A stretch of 52,213 nt of DNA from Allobosea vaviloviae (lineage in GTDB: Bacteria; Pseudomonadota; Alphaproteobacteria; Rhizobiales; Beijerinckiaceae). The number at the start of each line of letters is the position of its first letter. The stretch's first letter is position 1. The stretch is from assembly GCF_001298265.1 (NCBI RefSeq), contig NZ_LGSZ01000017.1, positions 1 through 52,213 on the forward strand, in the 5' to 3' direction. Positions 42,239 through 50,988 of this stretch are shown one piece after another. A program made the position numbers and the translations under genes. A model generated the notes under the pieces. The model was not told the origin of the DNA. It did not search any database and saw nothing but the letters and a program-made list of their open reading frames with translations.

Positions 42239-42721
42239 TCAGGCCGATCCATCCTGATGCTGGCCTCGAGAGGCCGTATGCGCGCAGCGATGCGGCTTCA
42301 CGTCGAGCAGCGGCGTGCCGTCGAGGCAGTCGAGCCCACGCACCAGCAGAGCGCCCTCCTCGACGCCGAGCAGCCGTACCCGCGAGACCGCGATCGGATT
42401 GGGCCTGACCGGTGAGCGCAGAGCGAAGGTGCCGAGCGGCTCGCCGCCGCGTGGGGTCTGGGTGACGAGGTCGCGCCGCGCCTGATGCATCCAGTAGAGC
42501 AGATCGAGCTGCGTGAAGCCCTCGATGCCGGCCAGTGCCGCGTGCCAGGGTGCGTCGATCTCGACGCGGCAGACCGGGCCAGCCTCCGCATCGCCCTGAC
42601 GCGGGCACTGGTCGCGGGTGGCGAAGGGCGTGCGCAGCCGGCCGATGAAGACGAGATGCGCGTCCTGCCGGTCTGGCAGGGGAGCCTGCGTCTCGCCCGG
42701 TCGGATCGCCTGCCAGTCCAT
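42239..42721 (-). CDS. trmO: tRNA (N6-threonylcarbamoyladenosine-37-N6)-methyltransferase, TrmO family
   Basis: A 160-residue member of the UPF0066/TrmO (TsaA) family, which methylates t6A37 of tRNA. The early FIGRLRTPFATRDQCPRQG and the RSPVRPNPIAVSRVRLLG motif (SAM-binding) are clear. The C-terminal family motif usually DIKPY reads DVKPHR here. Ends the minus-strand tup-mod unit, 12 bases after the ModA-like gene. Confidence 0.88.
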   Translation of the reverse strand: MDWQAIRPGETQAPLPDRQDAHLVFIGRLRTPFATRDQCPRQGDAEAGPVCRVEIDAPWHAALAGIEGFTQLDLLYWMHQARRDLVTQTPRGGEPLGTFALRSPVRPNPIAVSRVRLLGVEEGALLVRGLDCLDGTPLLDVKPHRCAHTASRGQHQDGSA

Positions 42722-42733
42722 AGGAGTCTCCGG

Positions 42734-43552
42734 TCAGCCGCCGTCGCGCGGGAGCGTCGGGGCGGCGAAGCCGTGCCGGGCCAGGATCGCCTGCCCGTCG
42801 CGGGACAGGATGAACATGGCGAAGCGCCAGGCGTTTGGCGAGGCCCCGGTCATCACGGTCAGCCCGTAATCGGCGCCGACGGCCAGTGACGGCGGCAGCC
42901 GCACCAGCTTCAGGCCGGGCTGCTCCTTCGCGATCGGCGTCGCATTGGTGCAGTAGGCGAGAAAGATGTCCGCCTCGCCCTTTGCGAGCTTGTGGCCATA
43001 GACATTGGCGCCATCGGGCGCCGGCGTGCTGCTCGCGCTGCCGGTGAGTTGCAGCGCCTTCGCCTCCAGCGCCGCCCTGGCGCCGGGCCTGACGGCCTCG
43101 GCCCGGGCGAAGACCTGAAAGGCATAATCGCCCGACGGATCGGCCTTGGGTGTCGAGGTGCCGAGCTTGATGCCGGAATCGAGCATGCGCTCCAGCAGGG
43201 TCTCCGGCGTCAGCGCGATCTCCGGCCGCGCGAAGGCGCAGAGCTCGTTGCGGGCGAAGAGCACGACCGGTCCGCTGAGCCCGGCCTTTGCCAGTGCCTG
43301 TGGGTTGCCGAGATCGGCCGAGGCGAACACCTCCGCCCGCTCACCCCCGGCGATCCTGTCCTTGAGCAGGCCCGATGCACCGAAGACGGGCTTGACCCCG
43401 ACAGCCGTCTGCGCGGTGAAGGCCTCGGCGACCTCGGTCAGCGCGGCGCGCAGGCTGCCGGCGGAATGGAGCAGCACCGGCTCCCCGGCGCGAACGGCGG
43501 ATGTCATAGCGCCGGTCATCAGGAGGATGCCTGCGATGAGCGTGCGGCGCAT
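42734..43552 (-). CDS. modA: Molybdate ABC transporter substrate-binding protein (ModA-like), without its own permease
   Basis: A 272-residue periplasmic oxyanion receptor. The signal peptide MRRTLIAGILLMTGAMTS is followed by VLLHSAGSLRAALTEVAEAF, GASGLLKDRIAGGERAEVFASAD and the DYGLTVM region, as in ModA. ATG 43552 starts 4 bases after the TupA stop; a slightly longer start at 43579 exists. No ModB/ModC of its own; it may feed the TupB/TupC permease next door. Confidence 0.88.
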   Translation of the reverse strand: MRRTLIAGILLMTGAMTSAVRAGEPVLLHSAGSLRAALTEVAEAFTAQTAVGVKPVFGASGLLKDRIAGGERAEVFASADLGNPQALAKAGLSGPVVLFARNELCAFARPEIALTPETLLERMLDSGIKLGTSTPKADPSGDYAFQVFARAEAVRPGARAALEAKALQLTGSASSTPAPDGANVYGHKLAKGEADIFLAYCTNATPIAKEQPGLKLVRLPPSLAVGADYGLTVMTGASPNAWRFAMFILSRDGQAILARHGFAAPTLPRDGG

Positions 43553-43556
43553 GAGA

Positions 43557-44435
43557 TCACGCGCCCGCCTGCGTCGCATTCGGGAAGAACAATTGCTGCC
43601 CCTCGATCTTGTAGTCAGAGATCACCTTCTGGCCTTCCGGGCTGACCAGCCAGTTCACGAAGGCCTGGCCGTCATTGATCTTCACATGCGGGTGCTTGGC
43701 CGGGTTCACGGCGATGACGCCGTACTGGTTGAACAGGCGCCTGTCGCCCTCGACGGCGATCACGAGGTCGCCCCGGTTCTTGAAGGAGATCCAGGTGCCG
43801 CGATCGGCCAGCACATAGGCGCCCATGCCACCGGCCGTATTGAGTGCAGCTCCCATGCCCTGGCCGATCTCGCGGTACCAGGCGCCTTTCTTGGCATCGA
43901 GATCGACGCCGGCGACTTTCCAGAGCGCGAGCTCGGCGGAATGGGTGCCGGATTTGTCGCCGCGCGAGACGAAGGGTGCGCCCTTCTCCTGGATCGCCTT
44001 GAGGGCGGCGGCGATGTCCTTCGTCCCGGTGATGCCGGCCGGGTCGCTCTTGGGCCCGATCAGGACGAAATCATTGTACATCACCGCCTTGCGCTCGAGC
44101 CCGAAGCCCTCCGCGACAAATTTCTCCTCCTGCGCTCTGGCGTGGACGAAGACGACGTCGGCATCGCCGCGCCGGCCGGTGTCGAGCGCCTGGCCGGTGC
44201 CTTGCGAGACGACGCGGACATCGATTCCGGTCTTCGCCTTGAACAGCGGCAGGAGGTAGCCGAACAGGCCGGAATCCTGGGTCGAGGTCGTCGAGGACAC
44301 GGTGATGAAGCGGCTGTCGGAGGTTGCAGGCGCGGTGGCGGCCGGCGGCGTCGCCGTCGTCGTCTGGGCCAGGGCGATGCCGGCCAGGGCGATGGAGAAG
44401 CCCGTGGCGAGAAGCAGGCGGCGGGTGGTCGTCAT
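43557..44435 (-). CDS. tupA: Tungstate ABC transporter substrate-binding protein TupA
   Basis: A 292-residue receptor for tungstate (molybdate-like). Signal peptide TTTRRLLLATGFSIALAG. The mature part has ITVSSTTSTQDSGLFGYLLP, the TupA fingerprint, plus GTGQALDTGRRGDADVVFVHA, RGDKSGTHSAELALW and YVLADRGTW. ATG 44435 has GGGAGACG as ribosome site. In-frame upstream codons to GTG 44522 add a Gln-Glu-Thr repeat that precedes the signal peptide, so they are likely untranslated. Confidence 0.92.
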   Translation of the reverse strand: MTTTRRLLLATGFSIALAGIALAQTTTATPPAATAPATSDSRFITVSSTTSTQDSGLFGYLLPLFKAKTGIDVRVVSQGTGQALDTGRRGDADVVFVHARAQEEKFVAEGFGLERKAVMYNDFVLIGPKSDPAGITGTKDIAAALKAIQEKGAPFVSRGDKSGTHSAELALWKVAGVDLDAKKGAWYREIGQGMGAALNTAGGMGAYVLADRGTWISFKNRGDLVIAVEGDRRLFNQYGVIAVNPAKHPHVKINDGQAFVNWLVSPEGQKVISDYKIEGQQLFFPNATQAGA

Positions 44436-44448
44436 GGTCGTCTCCCGG

Positions 44449-44492
44449 GTGGTGGTTTCTTGGGTCTTCGTTTCTTGAGCGTTCGTTTCTTG
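44449..44492 (-). repeat. Three 15-bp tandem repeats between tupC and tupA
   Basis: TTTCTTG recurs at 44456, 44471 and 44486, a 15-base period that on the coding strand encodes Gln-Glu-Thr-x-x units in frame with tupA. It lies in the region between the tupC stop and the tupA ATG. Possibly a spacer changed by slippage, or part of a longer TupA start from GTG 44522, which overlaps the tupC stop as GTGA. Confidence 0.55.
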
Positions 44493-44518
44493 GGGCATCG
44501 TGTCGGACAGGCGAGGTT

Positions 44519-45241
44519 TCACCAGATCAGCTCGCCCGCGAGGAAGGCGCGCGCTTCGGGCGAGGCGGGTTGGGCAAAGAACGACTGCGCCGATGCGTCC
44601 TCGATCAGCCTGCCGCGATGCAGGAAGAGCACGCGCGAGGCGAGCCGCCGGGCCTGGCCGAGATCATGGGTCGACATCAGCACCGTGATGCCCTCGGCGA
44701 CGAGGCCTGAGAGCAGCTCCTCGATCTGGCGCGTGGCGGCGGGGTCGAGCTGCGAGGTCGGCTCGTCCAGGAAGAGCAGTTCGGGGCGGAGCGCCCAGGC
44801 ACGCGCGATGGCGAGGCGCTGCTGTTCGCCGCCCGAGAGCAGCCGTGCGGCCTGCGTCGCGCGCTCCGACAGGCCGAAGCGGGCCAGCGCGTCGCGGGCG
44901 CGATCCCGGCGCTCGCTGCCGGAAATGCCAGCCGCCGCCAGCGCATGGGCAATGTTGGCCTCGACCGAGCGGCGCAGCATGATCGGCTTCTGGAAGACCA
45001 TGGCGTGGCGCCGGCTTCGGCCCTCCGCGCCGGCGGCCCAGCGGATACGGCCCTGGCTCGGCGTCAACAGGCCGTGGCAGAGCCGCAGGGTCAGCGATTT
45101 GCCGGCACCGTTGGGGCCGAGCAGCACGGCCAGGCCACCGGCCGGCATGTCGAAGCTCAAGCCGTCGATCAGCCGGCGGCCATCACCGAGGAAGGACACG
45201 GCATCGACCGCGAGCGGCAGGATGGAGGCGACGTCACGCAT
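44519..45241 (-). CDS. tupC: Tungstate ABC transporter ATP-binding protein TupC
   Basis: A 240-residue ATPase with Walker A LLGPNGAGKS, Q-loop VFQKPIML, signature RLLSGGEQQRLAIARA, Walker B LLFLDEPTSQLD and STHDLGQARRLA. The Q-loop RHAMVFQKPIMLRRSV is typical of TupC/ModC-like ATPases. Its start overlaps the tupB stop by 8 bases. Confidence 0.92.
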   Translation of the reverse strand: MRDVASILPLAVDAVSFLGDGRRLIDGLSFDMPAGGLAVLLGPNGAGKSLTLRLCHGLLTPSQGRIRWAAGAEGRSRRHAMVFQKPIMLRRSVEANIAHALAAAGISGSERRDRARDALARFGLSERATQAARLLSGGEQQRLAIARAWALRPELLFLDEPTSQLDPAATRQIEELLSGLVAEGITVLMSTHDLGQARRLASRVLFLHRGRLIEDASAQSFFAQPASPEARAFLAGELIW

Positions 45242-45932
45242 AGCGCGCGCCGATCCGGCTGGCGCCGAAGGCCACCGCGTTGATGGCGAGCGTCAGTGCG
45301 ATCAGGACGATGCCGAGGCCGAGCGCCAGGGGCAGGTCGCCCTTCGAGGTCTCCAGCGTGATCGTCGTCGTCATGGTGCGGGTGTAGCCGGCGATATTGC
45401 CGCCGACGATCAGCACAGCGCCGACCTCGGCGCTGGCCCGGCCGAAGCCCGCCAGCAGCGCGGTCGCCAGCGCGAAACGCCCGTCGAAGAGCAGGGTCGG
45501 GATGGCGCGCACCCCTTCGAGCCCGACCGAGCGGAGATGGTCGCGATATTCAGACCAGAGATCCTCGACCGTCTGGCGCGTCAGGGCGATGACGATCGGC
45601 AGGACCAGGATGACCTGGGCCGCGATCATCGCGGTCGGCGTGAACAGCAGGCCGAGCGACCCGAGCGGGCCCGAACGCGAGAGCATCAGGAAAACGAGAA
45701 GTCCCGCGACGACGGGCGGCAACCCCATCAGCGCGTTGAGGCAGACGATGACGGCCGATCGGCCGGGGAAGCGCGCCAAGGCGAGCGCGGCGCCCAGCGG
45801 CAGGCCGACGATGGCCGCGATCAGAACCGCCGTCAGCGTCACCCGCAGCGACAGGCCCACGATCGCCAGGAAGCCGGGATCGAGCCCGACGACCAGCGCG
45901 AAAGCCGCCTTGAAGATCGCTGCGAATTCCAA
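45234..45932 (-). CDS. tupB: Tungstate ABC transporter permease TupB
   Basis: A 232-residue permease with about five membrane segments. The N-terminus is FAAIFKAAFALVVGLDP and the EAA-type coupling region is FGRASAEVGAVLIVGGNI; GLPPVVAGLLVFLMLSRSGPLG is the TupB family marker. First gene of the minus-strand tup-mod operon; the divergent regulator begins 106 bases away. Confidence 0.93.
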   Translation of the reverse strand: MEFAAIFKAAFALVVGLDPGFLAIVGLSLRVTLTAVLIAAIVGLPLGAALALARFPGRSAVIVCLNALMGLPPVVAGLLVFLMLSRSGPLGSLGLLFTPTAMIAAQVILVLPIVIALTRQTVEDLWSEYRDHLRSVGLEGVRAIPTLLFDGRFALATALLAGFGRASAEVGAVLIVGGNIAGYTRTMTTTITLETSKGDLPLALGLGIVLIALTLAINAVAFGASRIGARYA

Positions 45933-46038
45933 TGTGTGATCGCTTTCCGGATCGTGTCGCTCTGCAAAGCCTTGCGATTTCTAGCGTTTAATGCGACCAA
46001 AGGCCAATTCTGGAAATTCCGCAGACTGGCGCAGTTTG

Positions 46039-46929
46039 ATGCAGGATCATATTTATCTGACGACGGAGGAAGCGGCCGGATATCTGCGGCTCAAGGAGCG
46101 CAAGCTCTATGAGTTGGTGGCGGATGGCGCGGTGCCCTGCACCAAAATCAGCGGCAAATGGCTGTTTCCCCGTGCCGCGCTCGACCGCTGGCTGGAGGCC
46201 GGGCTGGCGCACCCCGAGGGTATGCTGCCGGCGAGCCCGCCGCCGATCATCGGCGGCAGTCAGGATTCGCTGCTAGAGGTGGCGGTGCGCGATTCCGGCT
46301 GCGGGCTGGCGCTGCTGGCCGAAGGCTCACAGACCGGGCTCGACCGTCTGGTGCGCGGCGAGGTCGCCATTGCCGCGATCCATCTCCATGCCACCCCAGA
46401 CGATGACGAGGCCAACCCGGCTGCGATCCGGGCCGAGCCCGGCCTGTTCGATGCCGTCGTGATCAGCTTTGCCCGGCGCGAGCAGGGACTGCTGGTCGTG
46501 CCCGGCAATCCGCTGGGCATCGCCGGCGTGGGCTCGGCCGTTGCCAAGCGCGCCCGCTTCGCGCGACGCCAGAAGGGAGCGGGCGCGCAGCTCCTGCTCA
46601 ACAGCCTGATCGAGCGTGAGCCGGTACCAGAACAGGCGATGATCCTGGCCGAGGGAATCTGTGCGACCGGCCAGGATCTCGCGCTCGCCATCCGCACCGG
46701 CCGGGCCGATTGCGGCATTGCTTCGCGAGCCGTCGCCACCGCCTTCGGCCTCGATTTCCTACCCCTGGTCTGGGAGCATGTCGATCTGGCGATGCGCCGG
46801 CGGACCTATTTCGAGCCTGCGACGCAGCAATTGCTGGGCTGGATGCGCGGCAACGCGATGACCGCACGGGCCGCCGAGCTTGGCGGCTACGATCTCTCGC
46901 GCAGCGGTACGGTCAGGCTGAATCGATAG
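46039..46929 (+). CDS. HTH plus substrate-binding-like domain regulator, tungstate/molybdate-type
   Basis: A 296-residue fusion. The N-terminal ~55 residues form an excisionase/MerR-like helix-turn-helix (YLTTEEAAGYLRLKERKLYELVADG, then KISGKWLFPRAALDRWL). The rest is a periplasmic-binding-protein-like domain without a signal peptide (GLALLAEGSQTGLDRLVRGEVAIAAIHLH, GLLVVPGNPLGIAGVG, QDLALAIRTGRADCGIASRAVA), the COG1910 type. It probably binds oxyanion inside the cell and controls the divergent tup operon. ATG 46039 gives a clean HTH start; the frame is open to 45991. Confidence 0.88.
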   Translation: MQDHIYLTTEEAAGYLRLKERKLYELVADGAVPCTKISGKWLFPRAALDRWLEAGLAHPEGMLPASPPPIIGGSQDSLLEVAVRDSGCGLALLAEGSQTGLDRLVRGEVAIAAIHLHATPDDDEANPAAIRAEPGLFDAVVISFARREQGLLVVPGNPLGIAGVGSAVAKRARFARRQKGAGAQLLLNSLIEREPVPEQAMILAEGICATGQDLALAIRTGRADCGIASRAVATAFGLDFLPLVWEHVDLAMRRRTYFEPATQQLLGWMRGNAMTARAAELGGYDLSRSGTVRLNR

Positions 46930-46977
46930 GGCCAAGCGGCGCCGGCGAGAGTCCGTGGCCGGGTGACGAGCCCTCCC

Positions 46978-47123
46978 CCGTCATTCCGGGGCTTCGCGGA
47001 GCGAAGAACCCGGAACCCAGAACCGATGAGGGTTCACGGAGCGCTAGGACATGGCGCTTTGGCTACAAGCCGCATCGGCTCTGGGTTCCGGGCTCACGCC
47101 TTCGGCCTGCCCCGGAATGACGG
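46978..47123. repeat. Large palindromic dispersed element (146 bp)
   Basis: Outer arms CCGTCATTCCGGGGC (46978-46992) and GCCCCGGAATGACGG (47109-47123) match perfectly. Inner arms starting AACCCGGAACCCAG and ending CTGGGTTCCGGG pair with two mismatches. It sits between the convergent regulator and aldolase genes and may terminate both. No ORF inside. Confidence 0.8.
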
Positions 47124-47233
47124 TCGAGGGGCCGTTCACCCAGCAGCAGGTTCCTGGGTCCGCGAACGCGGTCGATCGTCTCGCGATCAGCCGCTGCGTC
47201 GGTGAGCACGTCGAGATGCCCCCGGCTGCGCGA

Positions 47234-48370
47234 TCAGGTCAGGGCGCCGCGCGCCGCCACGGGCCAGAGTGCCTCGACATGGGCGTCCGCCGTATGGAGG
47301 CCGCGCACGCAGACATACCAGTCGTGCAGGTTGACGGTCGGGTCGCAATGGCCGGGCACCAGCAGCAGGCGGTCGCCGCGATGCGGCAAAACGGCTGGAT
47401 CTCCCGTCAGCACGCCATGCTCGTCGGAGGGCTTGGTGTAGACCACGCCCTCGCGCCGGTAGGGGACGGGCAGGCCTGAATCGATCGCGGCGGCCTTGTG
47501 GCCGGCATCGACCACGGCGCGGTCCGGCACCGGCTTGCTCATCACCCCAGTCAGGATGAACAGCGCGTGCTCGAAGGTGCGGAAGGGGCTGCCGTCGGCC
47601 TGTCGGTTGCGGGCGTAATCGGCGTCCATGAAGATATAGGAGCCGGCCTGGATCTCATTCCAGATGCCGGACTGGCTCTCGATCTCGAAGGTTCCGGTGC
47701 CGGCGCCGCTGACGACGCCGCAGGCGAGGCCGGCCTGCGCCAGGCGTTCCACGGTGTTGCGGGCGCCCAGGCCTGCGCGCTCGATCGCCTCGCGGCGCTC
47801 GTCGATCGAGCGCATGTGCTGGGCCGTGCCGTGATAGGCCTGCAGGCCGCCGAAACGCAGCGTGTTGCTGCGCGCGATGGCCTCCGCCAGACGCACGGCG
47901 GTTTCGCCCGGCGCGACACCGCAACGCCGGCCGCCGACATCGATCTCGACGAGAACATCCAGCACCACGTCATGGCGCGCAGCTGCCTCGGCCGCCTCGC
48001 GGACGCCGTCGAGATGGTCGACGCAGAGCGTGATCTTCGCCTGGCGGGCGAGCTTGGCGAGGCGGTCGAGCTTGGCTGCGCCCGCGATCTCGTTGCTGAC
48101 GAGCACGTCGGTCACGCCGCCCTCGACGAGGATCTCGGCCTCGGAGACCTTCTGGCAACACTGGCCGACCGCGCCATGGGCGATCTGGCGCAGCGCGATC
48201 TCGGGGCTCTTGTGGGTCTTGGCATGGGGGCGCAGTCTGACGCCATGGCCTTGCGTATAGGCGGCCATGGTGACGAGGTTGCGTTCGAAGGCGTCGAGAT
48301 CGAGGATCAGCGACGGGGTGTCGATCTCGTCAAAACGCTGGCCGGCCTGGGCCGGTGGATGCAAGGGCAT
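47234..48370 (-). CDS. D-threonine aldolase/DSD1 family PLP-dependent enzyme
   Basis: A 378-residue fold type III (alanine racemase-like) PLP enzyme. Early motif TPSLILDLDAFERNL, then the PLP Lys in LRPHAKTHKSPE (Lys about 51). The C-terminal metal site is VPGHCDPTVNLHD with His and Cys. Family members are D-threonine aldolase, D-serine dehydratase and 3-hydroxy-D-aspartate aldolase (BhcC); the sequence does not decide between them. No beta-hydroxyaspartate-cycle partners are in the window. Confidence 0.88.
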   Translation of the reverse strand: MPLHPPAQAGQRFDEIDTPSLILDLDAFERNLVTMAAYTQGHGVRLRPHAKTHKSPEIALRQIAHGAVGQCCQKVSEAEILVEGGVTDVLVSNEIAGAAKLDRLAKLARQAKITLCVDHLDGVREAAEAAARHDVVLDVLVEIDVGGRRCGVAPGETAVRLAEAIARSNTLRFGGLQAYHGTAQHMRSIDERREAIERAGLGARNTVERLAQAGLACGVVSGAGTGTFEIESQSGIWNEIQAGSYIFMDADYARNRQADGSPFRTFEHALFILTGVMSKPVPDRAVVDAGHKAAAIDSGLPVPYRREGVVYTKPSDEHGVLTGDPAVLPHRGDRLLLVPGHCDPTVNLHDWYVCVRGLHTADAHVEALWPVAARGALT

Positions 48371-48440
48371 GGGCTGTCGTGCTTTCCTGAATCAGTGGCC
48401 ACCATGGGACGCCAGCTTCTTGTCCGGGGCAAGACCCTGG

Positions 48441-48504
48441 GGCGCGAATGGCGAGGGGCGAATGGAAGCCGCTTGTTAGCCACTCGCCACTCGCCACTCG
48501 CGCC
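48441..48504. repeat. Imperfect inverted repeat before the ABC exporter
   Basis: A 25-bp left arm (48441-48465, starts GGCGCGAATGGC) and right arm (48480-48504, ends CACTCGCGCC) pair with about three mismatches around a 14-base loop. Both arms are made of short tandem GGCGARTGG-type units. It lies 23 bases before the exporter start and may form a 5-prime UTR hairpin. Confidence 0.6.
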
Positions 48505-48526
48505 TTGCCATGATAGGTCGCGCGCC

Positions 48527-50347
48527 ATGAAGATAGGCCGCGTTACCGACGACACCTTCGCGCTTCTCCTCCGCGTCTGGCGCGAGCAGGTCAAAGCCTA
48601 TCTGCCGCAGATGGCGATGATCATGGCCCTCGTGGTGGTGATCGCGGCGACGACGAGCTTTTATCCCCTGCTGATCAAGGCGGCTTTCGATGCCTTCGCC
48701 GACCCTCTGACGGCGGAATCGACCGGCTTCGTGCGCCGGATGGAGCGCCTCGTCTCGAAGTCGATCGGCATCGAGATCGGCGTCGTCAATGCGGTCGCCG
48801 TCGTCGTCGTCATCGTCACGGCGGTAAAAGGTTTTTCGCTGCTCGCCCAGACGGTGATGACCAACAGCGTCGTCAGCCGGATCGAGGCCGACATGCAGAC
48901 CGCGCTGTATTCGCATCTGATCCGCGCCGATCTGGCGCAGCTCCATCGCGAGAACCCGGCCTCGCTGACCCAGCGCTTCACCACCGACTTCACCTTCGTC
49001 AAGGAGGCCCTGACGCGGCTGATCAACATCGCCGTGCGCGACGTGCTGACCGCGATCGCGCTCGTCGGCGCGATGTTCTGGATCGACTGGCAGATGACGC
49101 TGGTGGTCGTGCTGATCGCGCCGATCGTCGCGCAGCCGATCGGCAAGATCGGCCGGAAGCTGCGCCGCATGGCGACCTCGCAGCAGGAACAGACCGGGCT
49201 GATGGCGAGCCTCGTCACCGAGAGCCTGCAGGGCGCCCGCGCCGCCAAGACCGACACGCTGGAGCCCTATCTCGAGCAGCGCGCGGCGGCGGCCTTCGAG
49301 AGCATCCGCGCGCTCAAGATGAAGGCGGCGAATGCGCGCGGCCGGCTCGATCCGCTGCTCGAGGTTGCCGGCGGCATGGCGGTGGCGGGCGTGCTGGCGG
49401 CGATCGGGGTCCGCATCACCTCGGGCGGCTCGACGGTCGGCGATTTCACCGGCTATGTCTCGGCGCTGCTGCTGGCGGCCCAGCCGCTGCGCTCGCTCGG
49501 CAACCTCAACGCCATCGTCCAGGAGGCCGGTGCTTCGCTGAAGCGCTATTATGCGCTGCTCGACGAAAACCCGCTGATCACGCAGCGGCCGGACGCCAAG
49601 GCATTGCAGGTCGGCGTGGGCGAGGTCGCCTTCCGGCATCTGCGCTTCCGCTATCGCGACGATGCGCGCGCGCTCGAAGGCATCGATCTCGTCGCCGCGG
49701 GCGGCAAGACCACGGCGCTGGTCGGCCGGTCCGGCTCGGGCAAATCGACGTTGCTGGCGCTGGTGCCGCGCCTGTACGACCCCACGGAAGGCCGCGTCGA
49801 GATCGACGGGCAGGATCTGCGCGACCTGACGCTCGCCTCCCTGCGCGCGCAGATCGGCGTGGTCAGCCAGGATGTCGTGCTGTTCGACGATACGGTGCGC
49901 GCCAACATCGCCTTCGGGCGACCGGGCGCCAGCGACGAGCAGATCGTCGCGGCCGCCAGGGATGCCGCCGCGCATGATTTCATCATGGCGATGCCGGAGG
50001 GCTACGAGTCGTCGGTCGGCGAGCGCGGCCAGAAGCTCTCGGGCGGCGAGCGCCAGCGTGTCGCGATCGCGCGTGCCATCCTGAAGGACGCGCCGATCCT
50101 GCTGCTCGACGAGGCAACGAGCGCGCTCGACGCCGAATCCGAGCGGCTGGTGCAGCAGGCGCTCGCCCGGTTGATGAAGAACCGCACCACGCTGGTTATC
50201 GCCCACCGGCTGTCCACCGTGCGCGAGGCCGATCTCATCGTCGTGCTGGAAGAGGGCAGAATCGTCGAGACCGGCAGCCACGAGGCGCTTCTGGCCCGCG
50301 ACGGCTCCTATGCAAGGCTGCACCGGCTGCAGTTCGTCGAAAGCTGA
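48527..50347 (+). CDS. ABC transporter permease/ATPase, MsbA-like exporter
   Basis: A 606-residue half-transporter with an N-terminal six-helix export domain (LPQMAMIMALVVVIAATTSF) and a C-terminal ATPase: Walker A VGRSGSGKSTLLAL, signature KLSGGERQRVAIARA, Walker B ILLLDEATSALDAES, His switch VIAHRLSTVREAD. It resembles MsbA/lipid or polysaccharide exporters and should act as a homodimer. ATG 48527 was chosen; the long open frame upstream is a shadow of the aldolase. Cargo unknown. Confidence 0.93.
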   Translation: MKIGRVTDDTFALLLRVWREQVKAYLPQMAMIMALVVVIAATTSFYPLLIKAAFDAFADPLTAESTGFVRRMERLVSKSIGIEIGVVNAVAVVVVIVTAVKGFSLLAQTVMTNSVVSRIEADMQTALYSHLIRADLAQLHRENPASLTQRFTTDFTFVKEALTRLINIAVRDVLTAIALVGAMFWIDWQMTLVVVLIAPIVAQPIGKIGRKLRRMATSQQEQTGLMASLVTESLQGARAAKTDTLEPYLEQRAAAAFESIRALKMKAANARGRLDPLLEVAGGMAVAGVLAAIGVRITSGGSTVGDFTGYVSALLLAAQPLRSLGNLNAIVQEAGASLKRYYALLDENPLITQRPDAKALQVGVGEVAFRHLRFRYRDDARALEGIDLVAAGGKTTALVGRSGSGKSTLLALVPRLYDPTEGRVEIDGQDLRDLTLASLRAQIGVVSQDVVLFDDTVRANIAFGRPGASDEQIVAAARDAAAHDFIMAMPEGYESSVGERGQKLSGGERQRVAIARAILKDAPILLLDEATSALDAESERLVQQALARLMKNRTTLVIAHRLSTVREADLIVVLEEGRIVETGSHEALLARDGSYARLHRLQFVES

Positions 50348-50419
50348 CGCGCTTCGCGGTTCGGGCGTGATGCGGCTTGCATGTCGGGCCGCGGCCCGGG
50401 CAGCTGTCATGAAACCCTC

Positions 50420-50812
50420 ATGAGCCGGGCCAATCCTCCCGCGATGGCTGATTCGATCCTCCGGCTCCACGCCGCCGTTCTCGCTGCGCGCTTGCGTGAC
50501 CCCGCTGTGTCGCGGACGGCGCGGCTCGCCAGCGAGGGCCTGCCGAAGATGGCCAAGAAGCTGGCCGAGGAGGCCTTCGAGGTCGGGCTGGAAGCCGTGC
50601 AGGGCGACCGCCGCCGCACCATCCTCGAAAGCGCCGACCTGATCTACAATCTGGTGGTGCTGTGGAGCGAGATCGGCATCGCGCCCGATGATGTCTGGCG
50701 CGAGATGGACCGCCGCGAGCAGCTTTACGGCATCGCCGAGAAACTGCCGAAGACCCGGGGCAAGCCGGTCGCGCGCGCGGCAACGGGACGCCGCACGCTG
50801 CTTGGCGTCTAG
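50420..50812 (+). CDS. Phosphoribosyl-ATP pyrophosphohydrolase-like protein (HisE family)
   Basis: A 130-residue HisE/MazG-type all-helical pyrophosphohydrolase. The acidic metal motif is KLAEEAFEVGLEAVQGD with ILESADLIYNLVVLW following, the EExxE..D pattern. HisE hydrolyses phosphoribosyl-ATP in histidine synthesis, but no his genes are here and the C-terminal basic tail is atypical. Starts at 50420 or 50444 (MADSILRL) are both possible. Could be a second HisE copy or a nucleotide house-cleaning enzyme. Confidence 0.78.
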   Translation: MSRANPPAMADSILRLHAAVLAARLRDPAVSRTARLASEGLPKMAKKLAEEAFEVGLEAVQGDRRRTILESADLIYNLVVLWSEIGIAPDDVWREMDRREQLYGIAEKLPKTRGKPVARAATGRRTLLGV

Positions 50813-50988
50813 GATGGCTCGCCTCATCGCTCGGGTCCGTTGAGAGGCGTGACGGACCGGCATTCTCGAGGATCGTATCGGCAGCCAGCGAAACTTCGCG
50901 ACAGCGAGGTTTTCAGGGTTGCCAAGACGCGGGAGAGCGGCTATTTCCGCCGACATCGGGGCCACGCCACGCGCTGTGCCGCCGATAT

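Noticed and set aside
45933..46038. Loose repeats of a GCGA/GCGT word in the tupB-regulator gap
   Set aside because: Spacing and matches are too irregular to call an operator, although a regulator site is expected there.
43146..46112. 988-codon plus-strand frame over the tup-mod operon
   Set aside because: Spans five recognised minus-strand genes; Arg/Ala/Ser-rich shadow.
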